Source: Microbacterium natoriense
GTDB taxonomy: Bacteria > Actinomycetota > Actinomycetes > Actinomycetales > Microbacteriaceae
Length of the DNA stretch: 64,000 bases
Assembly (NCBI RefSeq): GCF_030816295.1
Contig: NZ_JAUSXV010000001.1
Span: 1,860,001 to 1,924,000, forward strand
Reading direction: 5' to 3'
Shown: in pieces, positions 5,817-13,364 of the stretch
Numbering within the stretch: position 1 is the first letter of the stretch
Layout: each line of letters begins with the position of its first letter
The notes under the pieces: model-generated
What the model saw: only the letters and a program-made list of their open reading frames with translations
The model's database searches: none
What the model was told of the DNA's origin: nothing
Made by a program: the position numbers and the translations under genes

Positions 5817-8138
5817 ATGTTCGAGAACGAGGTATCGAACTCTGGCGGAGCCGACGACGGGCTGATCAATCCCGCCGGGTTCATCGTCCGCGCGGGTGAC
5901 CTGGACACCAGCACGATCACTGCAGCCGCAAGCGGCGTCGCCGGAATCGGAACGGGTGTCGTCGGCGCAGTGGATTCCGTGTCGACTGCATGGACGACGG
6001 TGAAGGCCCCGGGGGTCTTCGAGACCCCCGATGCCGGGGCCGTGTACACGCTGATGGACCCGGCCGTCGCGGGCGCGGCTGACATGAACGGTGTCACCTC
6101 TCGCATCTCTTCCGCTCTGGAGACCTATGCGGCGGAGCTGGAGGCCATCAAACCCGATCTCGAGGATATCGAGCAGGACGCGTGGGACTTCCGCTCGGAG
6201 GCCCTCGCCGGGTACGAGGTCACGAACATCGAAGCCCGCGGCTGGCTGGGGAGCTTCACGACCGGCATCGACGGCAACCCGGTGATGATGGACGATTCCT
6301 ACGAGACGACGACGATCTCGTGGCGAGAGCACGACCCGGCGGTGGCGAAGAACGAGAAGCTCGTTCATCGGTTCGAAGCGATCCTCGCGCGCGTGTCGAC
6401 CGCGGCGACAACGTGCGCGAACGCAATCCAGGCGGAGCTGCAGCTCGTGTGCGCCGCCCCGTTCGACGCGATCACGGCCGAAGCGCTGGCGAATTCTCCC
6501 GAGTTCTCCACCTGGGGTGCTGCGGTCAGCGAGCAACGTAACGTCACCGAATCGATCGGGTTTGGCCTGGCGAACTTCGGGAAGGGCATCTGGACCGGTG
6601 GCGAACTGATCACCGGCTACGACGCGCAAACGGGCGTCCGATCCTGGGACACATTCTGGAAGACCGTAGGCGGGCTCGGCGACTTTGTTGGCTCGACGCT
6701 CGCCGTGACCAACGTCCCGTTCATGATCGCCGGTATCGCGTCGATGGGGACGAACTCCCCGTTCCGTGACTTCTTCACAGACCGGATCAACACAGTCGCG
6801 TCATCCTGGGGCAGCATCGTCGGCTGGGACCAGCAGGCTCACCTCGCCGGCGAGAACGGCTGGCACAAGTGGGAAGAAGACGGCATCGCGGCGGCGACGG
6901 AGTCCGTCGCGAACGTGGGCACGTTCTTCATCCCCGTAGCGAACATCGGCAAGGTCGTCGTGGTCGGCACGAAGGTTGGCTCGTTCGTGGTCCGCGGTGT
7001 TGCCGGTGTCGCAGAGTTCGTGATCCCTGCGGGATCCCACCTCGTCACCGGAGTTGTCAAAGTCGTCGAACTCACCTCCACCGGAGTCAAGACAGGATTC
7101 CGCGGCCTCATCGACGCCATCCGCGACACCCACATCAACGTCACCGTCAAACCGACCACCGTCCCGGGCACCCTCAACACGACCCTCGATATCACCCACC
7201 TCGACACCCCCGTGAAGCCCGGAACGGCTGTCTCCGACGCACTCGGACTCGAGACGGTGCGGCCGGAGCCGCTCACGGGTGGGGACGGTTCGGGTACTAC
7301 CAGCCATGAGGTGAAGCCGCCCCGTGTCATCAACGGGAGCGACCCGGTATCGGTTCCGGAGACCGTCGGCCCCAGCCATGCCCCCGAGTCGTACACTTCC
7401 GAACAGCGGGCCGAGGCATGGGAGAACGCATGGCGGAACGAGGACGGTGTGCGCGTCGATCCGCGAACGGGCGCGCCTCTCGTCGAGTTCAACCGCGCAG
7501 GTGGTGCTGGGTGGGAGATGCGCTGGGTTCCCGAGTGGAACGAATGGGTCGCTTTCAACAAGGGCGATGGCTGGGGCACGACACCCCGTCCGATCCCTCC
7601 AGAGTTCGACGTCGACCTCACCCGCGCCAGCCAATACGCCTCGAACGACGTGCACTACCCGGGCGAGTATCCACCCCACACGCCAGACGCGACCTACACG
7701 AAAGGCTCGGACGAGTCCGGGTGGGCTCCGGTGAATCGCGGCGACGACAAGCCCTGGATGCACGCACAGGAGCAGATCTCCGGCATCCTCCGCGACGACA
7801 ACGGACACCTCCTCGAATGGCACCAAGTCGATCCCGACACCAGTCGGATCGTTGAATTCGACGGGCACACATGGCGCGGAGGGCCCCCACCCGTCGAAGT
7901 CTTCCTCGAGGTCAAGGACGGCTACTCGATACTTCACTGGGCGCCGGAGAGTCTGCGTGCATTGTCGCAAGCAGAGAGCATTGTTGATCAGATCGGCCGA
8001 CAACTCGACTCGCTTCCCAACGGTGCGATCTTGGAATGGCATGTCACAGATCCGTGGGGTGCGGCAGCAATACGCCGTATTCTCCTCGAGAATCAGATCG
8101 TTGACGTGGAAGTGGTTTACACGCCACGGATAGGCTGA
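5817..8138 (+). CDS. Type VII polymorphic toxin, Tox-REase-5-like nuclease tail
   Basis: A 773-aa protein with modular layout. Residues 1 to about 235 are helical and ESX-like (segments such as SALETYAAELEAIKPDLEDIEQDAWDF). About 235-430 is rich in hydrophobic Gly/Val/Ala stretches. About 430-640 is a Pro-rich linker with WENAWRNEDG-type pretoxin repeats. About 640-773 is the toxin domain. That domain reads EQISG, then FDG (681-683), then an E698-V-K700 active-site-like motif after a hydrophobic strand, then a long helix with QAE, and EWHV near the end. This order matches the Tox-REase-5 restriction-endonuclease-fold toxins, which degrade nucleic acid. It is the last secreted member of the operon, and an immunity gene starts 5 nt after its stop. 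Residues from 379 onward are duplicated in the cassette at 10995. Confidence 0.75.
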   Translation: MFENEVSNSGGADDGLINPAGFIVRAGDLDTSTITAAASGVAGIGTGVVGAVDSVSTAWTTVKAPGVFETPDAGAVYTLMDPAVAGAADMNGVTSRISSALETYAAELEAIKPDLEDIEQDAWDFRSEALAGYEVTNIEARGWLGSFTTGIDGNPVMMDDSYETTTISWREHDPAVAKNEKLVHRFEAILARVSTAATTCANAIQAELQLVCAAPFDAITAEALANSPEFSTWGAAVSEQRNVTESIGFGLANFGKGIWTGGELITGYDAQTGVRSWDTFWKTVGGLGDFVGSTLAVTNVPFMIAGIASMGTNSPFRDFFTDRINTVASSWGSIVGWDQQAHLAGENGWHKWEEDGIAAATESVANVGTFFIPVANIGKVVVVGTKVGSFVVRGVAGVAEFVIPAGSHLVTGVVKVVELTSTGVKTGFRGLIDAIRDTHINVTVKPTTVPGTLNTTLDITHLDTPVKPGTAVSDALGLETVRPEPLTGGDGSGTTSHEVKPPRVINGSDPVSVPETVGPSHAPESYTSEQRAEAWENAWRNEDGVRVDPRTGAPLVEFNRAGGAGWEMRWVPEWNEWVAFNKGDGWGTTPRPIPPEFDVDLTRASQYASNDVHYPGEYPPHTPDATYTKGSDESGWAPVNRGDDKPWMHAQEQISGILRDDNGHLLEWHQVDPDTSRIVEFDGHTWRGGPPPVEVFLEVKDGYSILHWAPESLRALSQAESIVDQIGRQLDSLPNGAILEWHVTDPWGAAAIRRILLENQIVDVEVVYTPRIG
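6951..7257 (+). repeat. Long direct repeat, copy 1 (inside toxin)
   Basis: About 300 bp of the toxin gene (from codon K379) recur at 10995-11301. The first 254 bases look identical and only a few substitutions follow. The reading frame is the same in both places, so recombination between copies would give in-frame toxin fusions and delete or swap everything between. Confidence 0.9.
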
Positions 8139-8143
8139 GAGCG

Positions 8144-8857
8144 ATGGAAACAGTAGACAAGAAGATTGCGCTGGGGTCGTGGGTGTCCACTTCAGAGCCG
8201 ACTGAGTGGATTGCCGCACGAACTGACCAGCTACTGCAAGGCTTGACGAAGAGCGTTGGTGCCTCGGGCTGGGAACTGTCTCTTCCTTCGGGCGCATCCG
8301 AGGATCCCGATGCGCCCATTCGTCGTGTGCCGTGGGAAGGGGACAAGCGCGCATTGGTAGCCAAGTGCCCGGTATCCGCGAGCTTCAGGTCGGCTAGCTT
8401 GGACGAAGGATATGCGCTGCATCTGTATGGGCAGACTCCAGATGAGTGCTCGGTTAAGGTGCGTGTGCGCGCAGGCGATTCGAGCTTGGGTAAGCGGACA
8501 CCGGGGCACACCGTCCACGTCGAGTTCGTTGCGCCGGCCCGGTTCGCGATCCCCGATGATGTTGCGGGCACGCTGGTCCACTCGATTGTTGTCGCCTTCG
8601 ATCCACAAACGGCTTCCCAAGTGGATGTCGGAATCGTTGAACTGGCTCGGCGCGGTGGTTGGAAGGTCGTGCCTTCGTACCGTCTCTGGCTGCGGCACGA
8701 TGTCCTTGTCGATGCGGCACTTCCTGCCGGCATGACGTCGGAGCGTGTGGGCGAGGGGTGGCTGTATACGGTTCCCGACGATGTTGCACGGGAGCAAGTC
8801 GTTGCCCTTCACGAAGAGTTCCGCGTACTGAATGGGCTGGACACTCTGCCGCACTGA
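8144..8857 (+). CDS. Immunity protein to the Tox-REase-5-like toxin (Imm52-like)
   Basis: A 237-aa soluble protein, ATG 5 nt after the toxin stop, no leader or membrane segment, so cytosolic as expected for protection against a nuclease. The position alone makes it the cognate immunity gene. Length and the central pattern (GYALHLYGQTPDE, then PARFAIPDDVAGTLVHSIVVAFDP) recall the Imm52 family, which is reported with Tox-REase-5 toxins. That family name is from memory and moderately sure. Related variants are an alternative. Confidence 0.65.
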   Translation: METVDKKIALGSWVSTSEPTEWIAARTDQLLQGLTKSVGASGWELSLPSGASEDPDAPIRRVPWEGDKRALVAKCPVSASFRSASLDEGYALHLYGQTPDECSVKVRVRAGDSSLGKRTPGHTVHVEFVAPARFAIPDDVAGTLVHSIVVAFDPQTASQVDVGIVELARRGGWKVVPSYRLWLRHDVLVDAALPAGMTSERVGEGWLYTVPDDVAREQVVALHEEFRVLNGLDTLPH

Positions 8858-8882
8858 GAGTGTCGGAGCGCGGGATTCGCAA

Positions 8883-9053
8883 GTGGCAATCAAAGAACTC
8901 GAGGACCAGCTCCTGAACGACACCAGCCCTCTCCCAACGCGTGATGGGATCTGGAACATGGGGCACATTCCCACCAAGAAGTACTCTGATCTGCGAGCTC
9001 AGTACTTGAACCAGTGGGATCAGTTGGCATCTCGTCCGGTTCTAGGGCAGTAG
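8883..9053 (+). pseudogene. Truncated GH-E nuclease fragment
   Basis: The peptide AIKELEDQLLNDTSPLPTRD continuing through MGH and a YLN segment matches residues about 346-393 of the GH-E toxin at 11004-12299, at DNA level too. It then switches abruptly to QWDQLASRPVLGQ and a stop, the same tail that ends the immunity gene at 10365-10904. The essential C-terminal Glu of GH-E is lost and there is no toxin body before it, so this is a recombination scar. It shows that a GH-E cassette once sat directly behind the first immunity gene. Confidence 0.75.
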
Positions 9054-9143
9054 TTCAGGTACCACAGCCGGATAGACGAATGTCGAACCCCTACCAGTGC
9101 CCGCACGTCCAAGCCGGCGGCGTCCCCTTGTCGCCGCCGCCGT
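9012..9143 (+). repeat. Direct repeat of about 130 bp, copy 1
   Basis: Starts at the CAGTGGGATCAG shared by the two QWDQLASRP tails and runs to the codons for a Pro-rich N-terminus. A near-identical second copy is at 10863-10993, with a few substitutions and one 1-nt deletion. It marks the boundaries of the segment duplicated during cassette turnover. Confidence 0.85.
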
Positions 9144-9507
9144 CTGTGCGTTCTGGAGTGGGTGTTCATGATGTCGGCAGCGTCCCTCCCTCGTATGCGC
9201 CTCCGGGTGCTCCGGGGTCCGTACAAGTTCCTCCGGTAGTACCGCCGCCTGGATATGAGTAGGCTGCGCGTCCAGCGCCGACCGGGATGAAGTCGTGGGC
9301 TCTGGGGTTCCTTGCGTACATTCCGTTCCCGCTCGTGAGCGTGCTGATCGCGGCAATCGTGATGGTGTGCGTGTATCCGTCGACGCGGCGGAAGGGAGTG
9401 CCGTTGGCGACGCAGAATGCGCGGATCGCGGCGAACTGGGGCGATCATCGCCTACTATGCAGTCTCCGCGCTGTACATGGTTGGTCTGTCTTGGGTGTTC
9501 CCTGAGA
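9080..9507 (+). pseudogene. Broken Pro-rich membrane protein gene
   Basis: One frame from ATG 9080 encodes a Pro/Gly-rich N-terminus (SYAPPGAPGS, VPPPGYE), then an in-frame TAG at 9260-9262. Without changing frame it continues into a membrane segment (WALGFLAYIPFPLVSVLIAAI) and NARIAANWG. One extra G around 9436-9440 then shifts the frame, and the match continues as AIIAYYAVSALYMVGLSWVFP, a second membrane segment. The layout is that of small Pro-rich DUF4870/Tic20-like membrane proteins. A stop plus a frameshift make it a pseudogene. Confidence 0.65.
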
Positions 9508-9529
9508 CAGCGGTTCCCAGGAAGGTGGC

Positions 9530-9838
9530 GGGGACCAGTTCTGCGGGCCGTCGTTGGATGACATGGAGACAGCGGCGACGGTGTTCTCCGTCGCGGTGCC
9601 GGGTCAGACGAACAAGGCTCAGATCGAGAATCGTCTCGCTCTGATCGAGAAGATCGAGGCGCCGGCCGATCTGGCAGACGACCTTGACGTCTGGACGGGG
9701 TACCTCGAGGCCGTGGCCGGCACGATCGACGCCGAGGATCCGTCAGAGGCGCTCGCGGCGTACCGTGACGACCTTGCAGTCAAGCCTGCCGGAACAGCGC
9801 TGTTCGACCAGTATGTCGACGGGCGCATGAAGTCGGAG
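9530..9838 (+). pseudogene. Fragment of an unknown secreted-type protein
   Basis: An open frame from about 9530 reads GDQFCGPSLDDMETAATVFSV and continues as a helical, acidic domain (LALIEKIEAPADLADDLDVWTGYLEAV) up to about DQYVDGRM, after which the reading frame is only the reverse of a recombinase remnant. The N-terminus is missing because it abuts the broken membrane gene. Amino-acid composition looks genuine. Family not recognised; it could be the extracytoplasmic part of the preceding membrane protein or of a lipoprotein. Confidence 0.4.
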
Positions 9839-10195
9839 TTACACGCGGCCAGGTCGGAGTCGAATCGGGATACCTGCATCTCGAAGCGCGCTGAGGATGG
9901 TGTGGGGTGCATATTCCAGGCATCGCCCGATAGTCATAGCAGACTCGCCGTTCGCGTAGAGCTTCGCAGCGTGCGCCGCGTCAGCGTCGCTCATCCTGCA
10001 TACCGTCTCGATACCCCGCGCGGCCAGGTGCTTCCCCGCGCTCTGTCGACTGATCCGGAAATCGTCCGCCACCACCTTGGCGCTGCGCACCTCTTGGAAC
10101 CGACCCGCCAGCTGGTCGATCTCCTCTTCACGCAGTTGCCGGGCACGGATCGCCATCGCAGGGCGGATCGACTGAGACCGATGCGATCGCTGCAC
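9839..10195 (-). pseudogene. Recombinase C-terminal remnant with two HTH motifs
   Basis: 118 aa on the minus strand with two helix-turn-helix-like units: VVADDFRISRQSAGKHLAARGIE, where SRQ opens the recognition helix, and a second around ANGESAMTIGRCLEY followed by a PIRLRPGR end. Such double HTH tails with a basic RPR/RPG end occur at the C-terminus of actinobacterial serine recombinases. The catalytic N-terminal domain is absent. It sits exactly between two scrambled cassettes, so it may be a footprint of the element or event that moved them. It could alternatively be an intact small HTH protein. Confidence 0.5.
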
Positions 10196-10200
10196 GTTGT

Positions 10201-10350
10201 CGATCAGAACCTCTGGACTTCCTGCTCAAGGCGGACCAGTTCGACATCGTCGTTCGGACGTCGAGGGCACTAGATGGGTTGTGTCGGAAGATCGCTACGG
10301 TGGTAGAGATCCACGCCGATGGCACTGTGATCACCCACCCCGCACTCTGA
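10201..10350 (+). pseudogene. Orphan C-terminal tail of a lost toxin
   Basis: An open frame without a start reads PLDFLLKADQFDIVVRT, then a helix, and ends VEIHADGTVITHPAL at the TGA 10348-10350, 15 nt before the ATG of the following immunity-like gene and right after the recombinase remnant. The layout (toxin 3' end, short gap, immunity gene) is that of a polymorphic toxin cassette whose 5' part has been removed. Too short to name the toxin family. Confidence 0.4.
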
Positions 10351-10364
10351 GGAGAGACCGAAAC

Positions 10365-10904
10365 ATGATCGAATGGCGTTTTTGTGGTCGGTTTTCCCAG
10401 AATGTTCAGGATGCGTTCCCGGAGGACACAGGGCTTTCGTGGATCGATGAAGCTGAGGCTCGTCGCCGCTACCACGATCCTGCGAAGGAGTTGACGGTCG
10501 TTCCGGAGGAGGACGCTACTACGGGTATCGTTCCCTGGTTCATCACGGTCACGACCAAGGAATTTCCTTCGTTCACGGTGACTTATCAGCAGCCTCCTGG
10601 AGTGCCGAGCGTCCGGGTTTGGTGGAAAGATCTTGAGGATGGTCGTCTGTTCGCCCATCGCACGGAACTTTGGGATTACCCGACTGAGCACAATCCGATC
10701 GTGCGGTTGCGTCAGAGTGATGCGTTGATGCATTTCGTCACGCGGAACAAGGAAGATGGCACTGGGCGCCTTACGATTCACGAGAAGGGCAGCACTCGGG
10801 TGACGACGGCGGATCGGAAGTTTGATGCTGCATTGCTCTATGCGCCTGTCCCGGAGTGGGGGCAGTGGGATCAGTTGGCATCGCGGCCGGTTCCAGGGCA
10901 GTAG
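10365..10904 (+). CDS. Orphan immunity-like protein
   Basis: 179-aa soluble protein. The ATG at 10365 has GGAG upstream; an in-frame GTG at 10197 is rejected because it lies within the remnant coding for a toxin tail. Mostly beta-type sequence with many Trp and Arg, ending in QWDQLASRPVPGQ, which is shared with the fragment ending at 9053. It follows a truncated toxin tail, so it is probably an immunity gene left behind after its toxin was displaced and kept for protection against kin. Family not recognised. Confidence 0.55.
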   Translation: MIEWRFCGRFSQNVQDAFPEDTGLSWIDEAEARRRYHDPAKELTVVPEEDATTGIVPWFITVTTKEFPSFTVTYQQPPGVPSVRVWWKDLEDGRLFAHRTELWDYPTEHNPIVRLRQSDALMHFVTRNKEDGTGRLTIHEKGSTRVTTADRKFDAALLYAPVPEWGQWDQLASRPVPGQ

Positions 10905-10993
10905 TTCAGGTACCAGAGTCGGATAGACGAATGTCGACCCCTACCAGCGCCTGCACGTCCAAGCCGGCGGCGTCCCCTTGTCGCCGCTGCCGT
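10863..10993 (+). repeat. Direct repeat of about 130 bp, copy 2
   Basis: Second copy of the repeat at 9012-9143. It ends at 10993 and the long toxin repeat begins at 10995, so the two repeats are fused head to tail here. The Pro-rich gene start is therefore cut and joined directly to the middle of a toxin gene, which pins down a duplication junction. Confidence 0.85.
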
Positions 10994-10994
10994 T

Positions 10995-11301
10995 AAGGTC
11001 GTCGTGGTCGGCACGAAGGTTGGCTCGTTCGTGGTCCGCGGTGTTGCCGGTGTCGCAGAGTTCGTGATCCCTGCGGGATCCCACCTCGTCACCGGAGTTG
11101 TCAAAGTCGTCGAACTCACCTCCACCGGAGTCAAGACAGGATTCCGCGGCCTCATCGACGCCATCCGCGACACCCACATCAACGTCACCGTCAAACCGAC
11201 CACCGTCCCGGGCACCCTCAACACGACCCTCGATATCACCCACCTCGATACCCCCGTGAAGCCCGGAACGGCTGTCTCCGATGCGTTCGGACTCGAGACC
11301 G
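10995..11301 (+). repeat. Long direct repeat, copy 2 (start of toxin cassette)
   Basis: Copy of 6951-7257, offset 4044 bp, same frame. It supplies the anchor region through which the downstream GH-E cassette could recombine into the complete toxin gene. Confidence 0.9.
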
Positions 11302-12299
11302 TCAAGATAAAGCCTGATGTGCCTGACGCGCCCGTAGACACGAAGCCGCACTCTTCGGTGGACGTCAAACCTGATGTGCCCGAGCCCGTGCGTCCGGCCG
11401 AGCCTGTTGACGGCGGAGGAACGAAGCCGCAGTACGACCCAGATGCGCCGGTGAGCAAGACCGTCAACCAGGCGGACTCTCCCGGCGGCAAGGGGTCCTA
11501 CTCGAACCAGGACATCATTGATGCGTACAACCGTGCGCCGGTGAACGAACAAGGCGTCCCCGTCGATCACCGCACAGGAGAGCCGCTGTACCCGGACGGC
11601 GAGAACGGCCGTGGTTGGCACATGAAGTGGGATCCGAACGCCGAAAGGTGGGTCGCCGAGAACCCAGGCCTCGGCCCCGGAGAATCCGGATACCTCCCGC
11701 CCCGTGCGCCCGAGAGTATCTGGAATGAGTACCAGGACGCACTCAAGACTGACCCGGCCATCGACCCGCCCTATGGGTACGACCACAATGGCAACCGCCT
11801 CCCGTACGCCAACTATCGGCCGCCGGTGTCCGATCGCACCGTCCGGGAAGTCTGGTGGGAGGCCGTTAAGCGCTGGGTTATCGACGACGGTGCCGCCGAA
11901 GTCCGTGTGACGGATATCAACGACCTAGAAGTTGACGTGCGCTGGGAGAACAACTCGTCCTACCGTGACATCCTGGATCAATTGAAGACGCGCATCGATG
12001 AGTTCGCGGATGGAAAGATAACCGAAGTTGACTACGAAGCGGCAATCAAAGAACTCGAGGACCAGTTTCTGAACGACACCAGCCCCCTCCCAACGCGGGA
12101 CGGGATCTGGGACATGGGGCACATCCCTGAACAGAAGTACTCCACGTTGCGCGATGATTACTTGAATCACCGGATTGACTTGGAGAAGTTCCTTCAGGAG
12201 GCCACTGGTACCAAGAGCTTCCAAGTTGAAGACCCCCTTCGCAATCGATCCCATACAGATGAGTCCGGTTCGGCGACGAGCGTCGAGGAAGAATGGTAA
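11004..12299 (+). CDS. Toxin cassette with GH-E (HNH/ENDO VII) nuclease tail
   Basis: 431 aa from a GTG inside the repeat. The first 100 residues copy the middle of the 773-aa toxin, without its ESX-like N-terminus. A Pro/Asp-rich linker follows, then a pretoxin segment (NEQGVPVDHRTGEPLYPDG), and the C-terminal nuclease (about 300-431). The nuclease shows WDMGH (G372-H373), KYSTLRDDYL, and NRSHTDE (N414 to E420), which are the conserved Gly-His and Glu of the GH-E family of HNH/ENDO VII-type toxins, predicted DNases. It has no secretion domain and no convincing promoter or ribosome site, so it is probably a silent cassette expressed only after recombination, or a truncated relic. Its stop overlaps the next gene's ATG. 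Confidence 0.75.
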   Translation: MVGTKVGSFVVRGVAGVAEFVIPAGSHLVTGVVKVVELTSTGVKTGFRGLIDAIRDTHINVTVKPTTVPGTLNTTLDITHLDTPVKPGTAVSDAFGLETVKIKPDVPDAPVDTKPHSSVDVKPDVPEPVRPAEPVDGGGTKPQYDPDAPVSKTVNQADSPGGKGSYSNQDIIDAYNRAPVNEQGVPVDHRTGEPLYPDGENGRGWHMKWDPNAERWVAENPGLGPGESGYLPPRAPESIWNEYQDALKTDPAIDPPYGYDHNGNRLPYANYRPPVSDRTVREVWWEAVKRWVIDDGAAEVRVTDINDLEVDVRWENNSSYRDILDQLKTRIDEFADGKITEVDYEAAIKELEDQFLNDTSPLPTRDGIWDMGHIPEQKYSTLRDDYLNHRIDLEKFLQEATGTKSFQVEDPLRNRSHTDESGSATSVEEEW

Positions 12300-12925
12300 T
12301 GACCAAGCCCCACCCGTGGTACACCGCCCAGGGCGAGTCGTACGAGGATTTCTTGGCCGTCTATGATCCGAGTTGGGCTACCAGCGTCGAACCAGATGGC
12401 CGGACTGCTTTGGCTGGTGCCGTTGCAAACAACGACCCGATTGCGCGAGTCGCGATAGCCAACCGTCTGTTGGATGACGGCGCAAACCCGGCTGTACATC
12501 AGCCGTTCAGTAGCGTTCTCCACAACCTCCTCAGTAAGAAGAATCTGGATCCTGTTCGGGATGCGGCGCTGCTTCGCCGTCTGCTAGACGGAGGCGCTGA
12601 TGTGAACCTCTCCGTGCCGAAGCACGGACGCCCGTTCAGCGTCTTTCTGCAGCAGTCTGGGCTTCGTCCGGCGGACCGTCAGCCGTTCTATGACGTGTTG
12701 TTCTCTCGCGATGACCTTGATTTGGCGAGTAGGCGTAAAGACACGGGGCTCACGTATGGGGCGTACTTGGTCTATTGGGCTGCGAATCGGAGCTTGCGGG
12801 TCGGTGGTTCTGATGGGATCGAGGATCGCATTCGAGCGCATCTGACCGCACATGGATACGATCCGGAGCAGATCCTGCACCCTACCGCCGCGGAGGTATC
12901 GGAGAATCGGTCCCGAAGCAGTTGA
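12299..12925 (+). CDS. Ankyrin-like immunity protein
   Basis: 208 aa. The ATG at 12299 overlaps the toxin stop (TAATG) and has GAGGAAG about 8 nt before it; the in-frame ATG at 12293 is too close to that site. It contains ankyrin-type units: GRTALAGAVANNDPIARVAIANRLLDDGANP, with the classic loop and helix pairs, and LLRRLLDGGADVN. Ankyrin-repeat immunity proteins are common partners of nuclease toxins, so this should neutralise the GH-E nuclease (inference from position). Cytosolic, no leader. The last codons and following bases recur in degenerate form around 13800-13855. Confidence 0.75.
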   Translation: MTKPHPWYTAQGESYEDFLAVYDPSWATSVEPDGRTALAGAVANNDPIARVAIANRLLDDGANPAVHQPFSSVLHNLLSKKNLDPVRDAALLRRLLDGGADVNLSVPKHGRPFSVFLQQSGLRPADRQPFYDVLFSRDDLDLASRRKDTGLTYGAYLVYWAANRSLRVGGSDGIEDRIRAHLTAHGYDPEQILHPTAAEVSENRSRSS

Positions 12926-12962
12926 ACACGCTGGTGTCAGTGCTTGGATGGAGGATGGTGTG

Positions 12963-13364
12963 ATGGCGTTCTGGAACAAGAAGAGTAGCGAGTCGAGCGA
13001 CAGCGACGTGATTGAGTTCGTCCCGAACGCGGGGTTGTGTCTTGTATCGCGGAAGGTGCTGGATCGTGAAGCCCCGGTGCGGTGGATGACGCGGGGAAAG
13101 CCGCAGGGTCGGGGCGATACGGGGTGGCAGATCCTCAGCATCGCTGATACCCCGGAGTATCTCAACACGCGGGGCAACCTGGTGATCGCGGATTTCAACG
13201 CGGTCTGCATGGTCGAACCTGCGCTGATCGGGATCTGGGACTTCCCTGAGGGCAGCGATCTTATGTTGCACAAGGACGCTGCTGGCATTCATGTCATCGA
13301 CGTTCCCACGAACAGGGAGATCCCGGTCGACCGGTTCTTCGTCCCGCCGCAGTTCCGCGCCTGA
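12963..13364 (+). CDS. Imm33-like (DUF2185) immunity protein
   Basis: 133 aa. The ATG at 12963 is preceded by GGAGGA at 7 nt. The central sequence LCLVSRKVLDREAPVRWMTR, then GDTGWQILS, then TPEYLN matches the DUF2185/Imm33 family of polymorphic-toxin immunity proteins. No toxin precedes it: its neighbour is another immunity gene, so it looks like an accumulated orphan immunity gene. Cytosolic. The first residues after the start are a short charged tail of the type seen in translational couplings. Confidence 0.7.
   Translation: MAFWNKKSSESSDSDVIEFVPNAGLCLVSRKVLDREAPVRWMTRGKPQGRGDTGWQILSIADTPEYLNTRGNLVIADFNAVCMVEPALIGIWDFPEGSDLMLHKDAAGIHVIDVPTNREIPVDRFFVPPQFRA

Noticed and set aside
9554..10273. 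Single 239-aa protein across 9554-10273
   Set aside because: After about 9838 the sequence is only the reverse of a recombinase-like remnant, so the frame is a chance fusion.
10197..10364. Longer start of the immunity-like gene
   Set aside because: The region carries a toxin-tail frame in another phase, and the ATG 10365 has its own ribosome site.
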